From assembly GCA_030694905.1 (NCBI GenBank), contig JAUYTY010000054.1:1-32268 (forward strand): a stretch of 32,268 nt of DNA. The letters are read 5' to 3'. This DNA comes from Eubacteriales bacterium. GTDB lineage: Bacteria; Bacillota; Clostridia; Tissierellales; Dethiosulfatibacteraceae. Shown piece after piece: positions 1 to 6,007 of this stretch; the stretch's first letter is position 1; the number at the start of each line of letters is the position of its first letter. The notes beneath the pieces are model-generated. The model did no database searches. It was given only the letters and a program-made list of their open reading frames with translations, and was not told the DNA's origin. The position numbers and the translations under genes were made by a program.

Positions 1-716
1 CAAGAGATGGTTCAGCCAACAGCGATACAGGCCAGGAATCAGCAACAGGCGGCTCTCGTAGATCATCGAGCGCCAGAAAGCCGAAGAAAAACCAGATTCC
101 AATAGGGTTAGCTGTTTTGGCAGGTATGATAATTTTTACAATATATCTTGCTGTTACCGTCAGCGGGCAATTGGCTTTGTACTTTGTGGTTGGAAGTGCT
201 TTTGGTATGATACTGCAAAGGGCAAGATTCTGTTTTACGGCATCTATGCGTGATCCCTATCTGACAGGATCTACATCCGTGACAAGAGCCGCATTAGTTG
301 CATTTGCCATTACATCTATCGGTTTTACGGCCATTAAATACGGCTATTTCAGAGTAGGTCTGCCTATCCCAGGTATGGGATTTGTGGCACCCATTGGCGT
401 TTCAACAGCAGTAGGTGCAGTTATTTTCGGAATTGGAATGGTTATCGCAGGAGGTTGTGCATCAGGTACGTTGATGCGCGTGGGGGAAGGTTTCCATATG
501 AATATGCTGGTATTCTTCTTCTTCATGGCTGGTTCCTTATGGGGTGCATATGATTTCGGATTTTGGAAAAGGAACTTCATGCTGGCTAGTCCATCTGTGT
601 TTCTACCGGATATCTTTGGATGGGGCGGCGGATTGCTGGTAAACCTTTTAATTATCGGAATATTATATGTGGCAGCGGATAAATGGGAAAAAAGAAAAAA
701 CGCAAGTAGTCACTAG
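1..716 (+). CDS. YeeE/YedE-family sulfur transporter, C-terminal part (5' end outside window)
   Basis: Integral membrane protein of the YeeE/YedE family, whose characterised members take up thiosulfate through conserved cysteines. The reading frame is open from base 3, so the gene begins upstream of the window; the internal TTG at 117 is not the start. The first 30 or so visible residues are a hydrophilic Ser/Arg/Lys-rich stretch (…SRRSSSARKPKK…), probably a cytoplasmic linker. About five hydrophobic segments follow. Family signatures are visible: RARFCF near the start of the half-domain and GGCASGT in the middle, each carrying a conserved Cys. The stop codon (714-716) overlaps the AGGAGG ribosome site of tusA, so the two are translationally close. 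A second YeeE-type gene follows the tusA pair. Family call is firm; the substrate (thiosulfate, other sulfur, or selenium compound) is not visible in the sequence. Confidence 0.88.
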   Translation, partial: RDGSANSDTGQESATGGSRRSSSARKPKKNQIPIGLAVLAGMIIFTIYLAVTVSGQLALYFVVGSAFGMILQRARFCFTASMRDPYLTGSTSVTRAALVAFAITSIGFTAIKYGYFRVGLPIPGMGFVAPIGVSTAVGAVIFGIGMVIAGGCASGTLMRVGEGFHMNMLVFFFFMAGSLWGAYDFGFWKRNFMLASPSVFLPDIFGWGGGLLVNLLIIGILYVAADKWEKRKNASSH

Positions 717-727
717 GAGGAAAAAAA

Positions 728-958
728 ATGGCTAAGGAATTGATGTTGGATTGTTTAGGGGAAGCATGTCCGGTCCCTTTGGTGAAAGCTGAAAATGCTT
801 TGAAGGGTTTAGAAGTCGGCGACGTGTTGGTCGTACAGATCGACCATAGCTGCGCGGTCAAGAATGTTCCGGAATGGGCAAGAAAAGAAGGGCATTTTGT
901 GGATATTGAAGAAGTAGATGATGGTGAGTGGGAAATAATTATTGAAAAAGCAATATAA
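728..958 (+). CDS. tusA: TusA-family sulfur carrier protein, copy 1
   Basis: Small cytosolic sulfur carrier of 76 residues, the usual TusA size. The signature CPxP motif is present as CPVP at residues 14-17; C14 is expected to carry a persulfide. Additional Cys at 9 and 42. AGGAGG at 715-720 overlaps the upstream stop and sits 7 bases before the ATG. The gene lies between two YeeE/YedE transporter genes, the arrangement in which TusA-like proteins accept sulfur from the imported compound. The product is identical to copy 2 (984-1214) except at residues 5 (L/V) and 76 (I/V). The final acceptor of the sulfur (tRNA thiolation, cofactor synthesis, respiration) cannot be told from the sequence. 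Confidence 0.95.
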   Translation: MAKELMLDCLGEACPVPLVKAENALKGLEVGDVLVVQIDHSCAVKNVPEWARKEGHFVDIEEVDDGEWEIIIEKAI

Positions 959-983
959 TTCGAAATATTTGGAGGAATAAAAA

Positions 984-1214
984 ATGGCTAAAGAAGTAAT
1001 GTTGGATTGTTTAGGGGAAGCATGCCCAGTGCCTTTGGTGAAAGCTGAAAATGCTTTGAAGGGTTTAGAAGTCGGCGACGTGTTGGTCGTACAGATCGAC
1101 CATAGCTGCGCGGTCAAGAATGTACCGGAATGGGCAAGAAAAGAAGGACATTTTGTAGATATTGAAGAAGTTGATGATGGCGAATGGGAAATCATCATTG
1201 AGAAAGCAGTATAA
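984..1214 (+). CDS. tusA: TusA-family sulfur carrier protein, copy 2
   Basis: Second 76-residue TusA with CPVP at residues 14-17, 25 bases after copy 1 and preceded by its own GGAGG (971-975). It differs from copy 1 at two residues only. At DNA level there are 16 differences, spread over the first 48 and last 91 bases, while the 92 bases in between (1032-1123 against 776-867) are identical. That pattern suggests recent gene conversion or selection for both copies. The two copies could simply raise dosage, or each could serve one of the two flanking YeeE-type proteins; the near-identity argues against different specificities. Confidence 0.95.
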   Translation: MAKEVMLDCLGEACPVPLVKAENALKGLEVGDVLVVQIDHSCAVKNVPEWARKEGHFVDIEEVDDGEWEIIIEKAV

Positions 1215-1252
1215 AAGTAAATAACGAAACAATTTCCTAAGGAGGTGTGAAG

Positions 1253-1807
1253 TTGGATTTTTTCAACAAATTAAAAGAAAATGATCTTTACGATAAATGG
1301 TTTAGAACACCTTACTCATATGTGACGGGAGCTGTATTGCTATCATTGTTTCAAATTGTCCTGCTGGCTGCAACAGGCAGCCCATGGGGCGTTTCTGCCA
1401 CATTCGCCAATTGGGGGGCGTGGCTCTACCAATTGGTTGGCGGCAGTGTTGAAAAATGGTATTACTTCAGTGGTCCCGGTACACCAGGTTCGTTAAGTGT
1501 ATTGGAAGCAGGTTTTTTGAGAAATAGCGGCACAATGTTGAATCTCGGTGTTATCTTTGGTGCTTTATTATCAACTTTACTGGCATCCCAATTTAAGATT
1601 AAAAAAATCAAAAATAAACGACAAATTGTAGCAGCGGTATCTGGTGGTCTAATGATGGGTTATGGCGCAAGAATAGCCTATGGATGCAACATTGGAGCCC
1701 TTTTCGGAGGTATATCCTCTCTTTCATTATCGGGTTGGGTATTTGCAGCATTTATGTTTGTTGGTGCTGTCATTGGCAGCAAGTTATTGGTGAAGTATTT
1801 CATGTAG
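1253..1807 (+). CDS. YeeE/YedE-family transporter half
   Basis: Polytopic membrane protein of about 184 residues, the size of one half of a full YeeE. A hydrophilic N-terminus (about 20 residues, ending near FRTPYSYVTG) leads into four or five hydrophobic segments. The family hallmark GYGARIAYGCNIGALFGGI lies about two-thirds in, with one conserved Cys. I place the start at TTG 1253 because AGGAGG (1240-1245) is 7 bases before it; the in-frame GTG at 1247 is only 1 base from that motif. It follows the tusA pair and precedes the flavoprotein gene, so all five genes probably form one transcript. Split YeeE halves are common in Firmicutes. Whether this half pairs with the upstream protein or works alone is open. 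Confidence 0.88.
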   Translation: MDFFNKLKENDLYDKWFRTPYSYVTGAVLLSLFQIVLLAATGSPWGVSATFANWGAWLYQLVGGSVEKWYYFSGPGTPGSLSVLEAGFLRNSGTMLNLGVIFGALLSTLLASQFKIKKIKNKRQIVAAVSGGLMMGYGARIAYGCNIGALFGGISSLSLSGWVFAAFMFVGAVIGSKLLVKYFM

Positions 1808-1814
1808 ATGACGT

Positions 1815-1840
1815 TGAGCTCAAACAGGTGTTTGAGTTCA
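1815..1840 (+). other. Intercistronic hairpin between yeeE-type gene and flavoprotein gene
   Basis: Arms 1815-1825 and 1830-1840 form an 11-bp stem (one G-U pair) around the tetraloop AGGT. No T-run follows, so it is not a standard terminator. It could be an mRNA processing or stability element that sets different levels for the downstream flavoprotein. Confidence 0.5.
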
Positions 1841-1877
1841 TTGTCTTGAGAAACAAAGAAAGAATAGGAGGTATATC

Positions 1878-3110
1878 ATGACACGTGAAAAGAAAATAGA
1901 GCATTATGATGTGATAATCATTGGAGCAGGAGCAGCTGGATTAACGGCTGCAATCTATTGTTCAAGAGCTAGGTTAAACACTTTAGTCATTGAAAAGGCC
2001 CTAGTAGGTGGCTTGGCAACTTATACAAATGAAATATGGAATTATCCGGGATTTCCAAATTCACCTAAAGGTGAGGAGATTACCGATTTGATGAAAGAGC
2101 AAGCAAAAAATATGGGTGCGAAATTCAAACTGACGGAAGTCCAGTCTGTAGATTTGACAGGCGAAGAGAAAGTTGTTGAAACATTCCGAAACAAGTATTA
2201 TGCAAAGGCAGTTGTCCTTGCTAGTGGAGGAAGACCACGAACCACCAAGGCCAAGAACGAAGAGAATTATCTATTTGATAAGGGAATCTCCTTCTGTGCA
2301 ACCTGCGACGCGGCTTCTAACACTGATAAAGTGGTTGTGGTCATCGGCAGTGGAGATGCGGCTATCGAGGAAGGTATGTTTTTGACAAAATTCGCAAAAA
2401 AAGTCATTGTATCGGTTATGCACGATGAAGGAATCATGGATTGCAATGAGATTGCAAAAGAAGCCGCTTTGTCCAATCCAAAAATGGAATTCATCTGGAA
2501 TACAGTAACTGAATCATTTGAAGGAGAAGATCATTTGGATACGGTCGTATTAAGAAACTTGAAAACAAATGAACTGATTCCTGTAAAATGTGACAACTGT
2601 TTCGAGTTTATTGGCTATATTCCTAATACGGAATTGATTAAAGGTCAGGTTGATTTGACCTCTCAAGGTTATATCATCTCAAATGATCGGATGGAAACTA
2701 ATCTAGAGGGAGTTTTTGCTGCAGGAGATGTCCGTGAAAAATGGCTTAAACAGGTCGCTACTGCGGTTGGTGACGGTGCAATAGCCGGTTATGCCGCTGA
2801 GAAATACATTGCTGAAACAGAGGTTTTTGAAGCGAACGTTGTTAAAAAGGACAAAAATGGCTCTGTTTACGTGTATAATGCTATAGAAGCAAACCAAAGA
2901 GAAGTAGTGCCAATGATTGAGCAACTGGCTGCCAAGCATGGCAAAGATTACAATTTCTGTAAAATTGATGTCTATAAATCCGACGGTATCGCCAAACGAC
3001 TGGGAAGAACTAGCTACCCTTATGTGGCAATCATTAAAAATGGCAAGGTGGATCATTTCATAGATATGATAAACGAAGAAAACATTATGTCAGCATTGAA
3101 AACATCGTAA
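1878..3110 (+). CDS. Thioredoxin-reductase-like flavoprotein with C-terminal thioredoxin-fold domain
   Basis: FAD-dependent pyridine-nucleotide-disulfide oxidoreductase of the low-molecular-weight thioredoxin reductase type, 410 residues against about 310 for the plain enzyme. Visible: FAD-binding GAGAAG at 16-21, redox pair CATC at 140-143, second dinucleotide motif GSGDAA at 157-162, and AAGD at 281-284. Residues from about 326 form a thioredoxin-like tail: strand VYVYN, then helix, then SYPYVAIIKNGK resembling the cis-Pro region. Where thioredoxin has its CxxC motif the tail reads EANQ, so that domain has no redox pair. The HRRxxxR motif that binds the NADPH phosphate is also missing (the region reads VMHDEGIMDCN), so the electron donor may be NADH, ferredoxin or a protein partner. 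GGAGG is at 1867-1871, 6 bases before the ATG. It is last in the transporter-tusA cluster, which suggests it reduces a persulfide or disulfide there (inference). Confidence 0.85.
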   Translation: MTREKKIEHYDVIIIGAGAAGLTAAIYCSRARLNTLVIEKALVGGLATYTNEIWNYPGFPNSPKGEEITDLMKEQAKNMGAKFKLTEVQSVDLTGEEKVVETFRNKYYAKAVVLASGGRPRTTKAKNEENYLFDKGISFCATCDAASNTDKVVVVIGSGDAAIEEGMFLTKFAKKVIVSVMHDEGIMDCNEIAKEAALSNPKMEFIWNTVTESFEGEDHLDTVVLRNLKTNELIPVKCDNCFEFIGYIPNTELIKGQVDLTSQGYIISNDRMETNLEGVFAAGDVREKWLKQVATAVGDGAIAGYAAEKYIAETEVFEANVVKKDKNGSVYVYNAIEANQREVVPMIEQLAAKHGKDYNFCKIDVYKSDGIAKRLGRTSYPYVAIIKNGKVDHFIDMINEENIMSALKTS

Positions 3111-3124
3111 TTTTTATGTTTATG

Positions 3125-3160
3125 ACGGACTCTTCTGAAATAAGCATTCAGAGAGTCCGT
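3125..3160. terminator. Hairpin between convergent genes, likely bidirectional terminator
   Basis: Arms 3125-3139 and 3147-3160 pair over 14 bases with one bulged T, loop ATAAGCA. It lies between the stop of the flavoprotein gene (3110) and the stop of the minus-strand glycosyltransferase gene (3160). The T-runs on either side are weak, so efficiency is uncertain. Confidence 0.65.
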
Positions 3161-4662
3161 TATTGCACTACCTTATAGATTGTGATCAACCAGTCTTTAT
3201 TATTTTGAAACAACACGAGGCGCATACCATAAGGACTATGGAACTGATGTGCTATTTGACAACGATCATTGAAAAATCTCTGCATATCATCATAGTAAGG
3301 ATATAAATTACCATATATGCCATTCCAGACAGGTCGTCGGTTGTAAATGAAGTTCATTTCTTCAGGATAGATAATGTATTCAATTTCCCTATCCAGAATA
3401 TAGCTTTCAAAGCTTGTGTTCTGTCCTTCCAGAAAATTTAAATTGCGGTAATCGTACAGCGTATTATTTCTAAAGTAAAACTCTGTGTTTAGATTGGCCA
3501 GTACTTTAGCATCATCTGGCACGTAGGTTTGAATCTCGCGAATGTAGTGTTGATAGTGATCTTGCAGATAAGGTGCAATAGCCAGGGATGATATTGAGAT
3601 TTGAACGATTAACAGAACAAAGATGACGGGTGACAAACGAAAACGTTCAATCCAATGAATCACTAGAAGCCAGGCAAAGGGAAAAATGAACACAATACTT
3701 GTCTGATTGAAACGTCCAATCAATATGAATGTCAAATTAATCCCCAAAAGAATAAGCAGGAGTTGCATGACGATTTTGTCTCGTTTTTTAATCACAATGC
3801 TTAATGACGTTATGGCTCCGAAGATACCAAATAAGATGAGTTGCAGGCGAATAGGGGGCATATAGTAGGTACCGCTGACTTGATAAAACAGTTTGCGATA
3901 AAAGTCCACTATTTGGACCGTCCTGTCTACTGAATCATCAAAAACACCGAACTGCTCACCAAACGTTCTGTAATGATAGATGAATTCTGGGTCCATTTTA
4001 AGGCTAATTAACACATAAATCATTGCAAAGCAACCCGTAAGTAGAACATAAGTGATTAAAGGCTTTAAAGAACTTTTTTGGATCAAGACATCATAGCCGT
4101 ACAATAAACCCAATATGACAGCGATAAAAAAGGCATTTGGATGAACACCTATTGCCAATCCCGTCAAAACAGACAGCACAAGATTTTTATAACGGTAATC
4201 CACAAATAGTTTGATATAGGCACAAAGTAGTATCAGCAAAAGAATCAGTATTTCCTGGCGTGCAAAATGGGATGCATAGATAAACTGCACATCAGTTGCC
4301 AACACAATCACCGTGAGAAAGACTAAGCTGCGCCGATGCAGACATTTATGGGCAAACAGATAAAAAATAAACAAAACACCGCAGCTAATCAATAAAGAGA
4401 TCAGCCTCAGAGTATAAGGTGAATAGTTCATTAAGAGAATAAAGAAGGCTTGAATATAGTGAAAAATGATTTTAATGCCATGAGGATAGCGAGGAAACAA
4501 GTCAAAAAAAGACTCCGTAACAGCAGGTGTTCTTTCCTCGAGATATAATCTTGAAAGACCACCAAGCCAGCTTTCATCTGAATGAATGAATGGAAACAGG
4601 TCTAAAAAAAACATGTTAATTAAAAAATAAACAAAAATCAGTATGACAATATATTTTTTCAT
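3160..4662 (-). CDS. Multi-pass membrane glycosyltransferase (GT-C fold, GT39/ArnT-like)
   Basis: Integral membrane protein of 500 residues with roughly ten or more hydrophobic segments in the first 350 residues and a soluble C-terminal part of about 120 residues. Just after the first membrane segment it carries HSDESW (residues 27-32). An acidic DE pair in the first outer loop is the catalytic-site feature of GT-C glycosyltransferases that use polyprenyl-phosphate sugars. The following ASHFARQE resembles the ARPE-type region of the same group. It would transfer a sugar from a lipid carrier to a protein or envelope glycan on the outer face of the membrane. GGAG lies about 7 bases before the ATG. 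It stands alone, convergent with the sulfur locus and divergent from the rhodanese genes. Superfamily call is reasonable; the acceptor is unknown. Confidence 0.72.
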   Translation of the reverse strand: MKKYIVILIFVYFLINMFFLDLFPFIHSDESWLGGLSRLYLEERTPAVTESFFDLFPRYPHGIKIIFHYIQAFFILLMNYSPYTLRLISLLISCGVLFIFYLFAHKCLHRRSLVFLTVIVLATDVQFIYASHFARQEILILLLILLCAYIKLFVDYRYKNLVLSVLTGLAIGVHPNAFFIAVILGLLYGYDVLIQKSSLKPLITYVLLTGCFAMIYVLISLKMDPEFIYHYRTFGEQFGVFDDSVDRTVQIVDFYRKLFYQVSGTYYMPPIRLQLILFGIFGAITSLSIVIKKRDKIVMQLLLILLGINLTFILIGRFNQTSIVFIFPFAWLLVIHWIERFRLSPVIFVLLIVQISISSLAIAPYLQDHYQHYIREIQTYVPDDAKVLANLNTEFYFRNNTLYDYRNLNFLEGQNTSFESYILDREIEYIIYPEEMNFIYNRRPVWNGIYGNLYPYYDDMQRFFNDRCQIAHQFHSPYGMRLVLFQNNKDWLITIYKVVQ

Positions 4663-4698
4663 ACACGCTCCAATGCGTACTTTGACACTATCAAAGCT

Positions 4699-4727
4699 AT
4701 TATACTAGAAAAAAACTATGTTTCCAA
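4699..4727 (-). promoter_or_regulatory. Promoter of the glycosyltransferase gene
   Basis: On the minus strand, a perfect -10 TATAAT (4704-4699) lies 17 bases from a -35-like TTGGAA (4727-4722), 37 bases upstream of the ATG at 4662. Confidence 0.6.
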
Positions 4728-4883
4728 CTGTATTAGCGATTCAAATACTATATTATAAAATGAGATATCTAATAGAGATTCAAATATCTTATAATGATTG
4801 TATATTATTTAACAATTAAGAAAGCAATATAGAAGCGTGTTCAAGCAAAATAATTGCAAAAATGTGTACTATGGAGGATGCAA

Positions 4884-5804
4884 ATGCGAAAAATATCATT
4901 GGTTTTAGCAGTTTTAATAATAATAGTATCAACCTTTGGTTTGTCTGGTTGTGCGAATTATGACTTTGCTGAAACTGGAACAGTTATCATTACAGCGAAA
5001 GAAGCAATTGCATTGATAGGAAATGACAATACGGTTTTAGTTGATCTGAGGAGTCCGGCAGATTATGAAAAGCAACATGTTCAAAATGCCGTCAATGTTC
5101 CTAGAAATGCAATCAATGTTGATGATCCATTTAGCAACATGTTGGCGCCGAAAGAACAGATAGAGGAAGTGATGGGCCAGAACGGAATATCCAATGACAC
5201 GTTGGTGATTGCTTATGATAGTTCCAACAATATGGATGCTTCAAGACTTTGGTGGACACTAATGGCGTATGGCCATGAAAATGTCAAAGTCGTCAGTGGT
5301 GGTTTCAAGGCTCTTGCAGAGGCAAATGCGGGATTGAGTGATATCCCTCCAGTTGTTCAACCAGTCGTTTTCGTGACAAAAGAATTGAATGAGGCTTTCA
5401 TTGCATATAAATCTGATGTCTTGAATCAAGTAAACGACCCTGATGAAAACGTTGTGCTAATTGACACCCGTTCAATTCAAGAGCACAATATGGGGACGAT
5501 ACCAAGTTCATTGAATATTGATTATTTAACTAATAACTATAGCGACGGCACATTTAGATCTATTCAGGATATTCAAATCATGTATTTGGAAAAAGATATC
5601 AAACCGGAAACAACAGTCATTATCTATTGTTTGACATCTATTAGAGGTGCGCAGACATATGCGGCTATGTGGAATGCCGGATATCGGAATCTCAAGCTTT
5701 ATGATGGTGCCTGGACTGAATGGATTGCAGATGAAAGCGTACCTGCAGATATGCCTGGAGAGACTCAAGCACCTGTGAACCCTTCTCAGAGTGACAATAG
5801 TTGA
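4884..5804 (+). CDS. Lipoprotein with two rhodanese domains
   Basis: Extracytoplasmic sulfurtransferase-like lipoprotein of 306 residues. I place the start at ATG 4884, 6 bases after GGAGG (4873-4877), rather than the upstream TTG at 4854. The N-terminus has RK, a hydrophobic core and the lipobox LSGC with C23 as the lipidated residue. The first rhodanese domain (about 33-150) has Asp112 at the catalytic-loop position (YDSSNNMDASRLWW), as in inactive N-domains of tandem thiosulfate or mercaptopyruvate sulfurtransferases. The second domain (about 165-290) keeps a Cys: C249 in the loop CLTSIR. A Pro/Gln/Ser tail follows. It would bind or transfer sulfane sulfur outside the cytoplasmic membrane; the donor is unknown. 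A copy of an intergenic repeat begins at its stop codon, and a four-domain rhodanese lipoprotein follows. Confidence 0.9.
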   Translation: MRKISLVLAVLIIIVSTFGLSGCANYDFAETGTVIITAKEAIALIGNDNTVLVDLRSPADYEKQHVQNAVNVPRNAINVDDPFSNMLAPKEQIEEVMGQNGISNDTLVIAYDSSNNMDASRLWWTLMAYGHENVKVVSGGFKALAEANAGLSDIPPVVQPVVFVTKELNEAFIAYKSDVLNQVNDPDENVVLIDTRSIQEHNMGTIPSSLNIDYLTNNYSDGTFRSIQDIQIMYLEKDIKPETTVIIYCLTSIRGAQTYAAMWNAGYRNLKLYDGAWTEWIADESVPADMPGETQAPVNPSQSDNS

Positions 5805-5933
5805 TCAACAGGGTTCTTGGATTCAGTTGGCGTTTCATACGCCATCTGAACCTTAGAAACCGTTATCCAGGGACTCTACAGTGCTTATCTCCACTTATGG
5901 AAGTGGGATTCTTAGCACTGTTGGTCATCGGAT
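5803..5933 (+). repeat. Intergenic two-hairpin repeat, copy A
   Basis: About 130 bp, starting GATCAACAGGG and ending near CATCGGAT. Hairpin 1 is at 5822-5850 (11-base arms, loop TTTCATA). Hairpin 2 is at 5881-5918 (outer stem GTGCT/AGCAC, internal loop, inner stem CCACTT/AAGTGG). Reverse-complement copy B is at 12242-12371 and a direct copy C at 15178-15295. No ORF is inside. It overlaps the stop codon of the two-rhodanese gene. Confidence 0.92.
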
Positions 5934-6007
5934 GAAGAGTATGTTAACAATAATTGTGTTTTAAATGCTACGAAAGTAGATTTAATATAACAAAAAACGG
6001 AGGACTT

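Larger units (their letters stand above)
728..1214 (+). repeat. Tandem direct duplication of tusA, unit 256 bp
   Basis: The two coding sequences are direct repeats offset by exactly 256 bases. Of 231 aligned bases 215 match. The mismatches are almost all third-codon-position changes and lie outside a central block of 92 identical bases. The 25-base spacers have different sequences apart from the ribosome binding site. Confidence 0.95.

Noticed and set aside
117-716. TTG at 117 as the start of the first YeeE-type gene
   Set aside because: The frame stays open without a stop to the window edge, has coding character, and no ribosome site precedes 117.
809-1198. 129-codon minus-strand ORF across both tusA copies
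   Set aside because: It is antisense to two real TusA genes and repeats itself only because tusA is duplicated; no family resemblance.
1684-1881. 65-codon plus-strand ORF spanning the end of the yeeE-type gene
   Set aside because: Overlaps a clear membrane protein frame, and no ribosome site is apparent.
1872-1896. parS-like CACGTGAAA at the flavoprotein start
   Set aside because: Only the core matches; five of the other positions differ from consensus.
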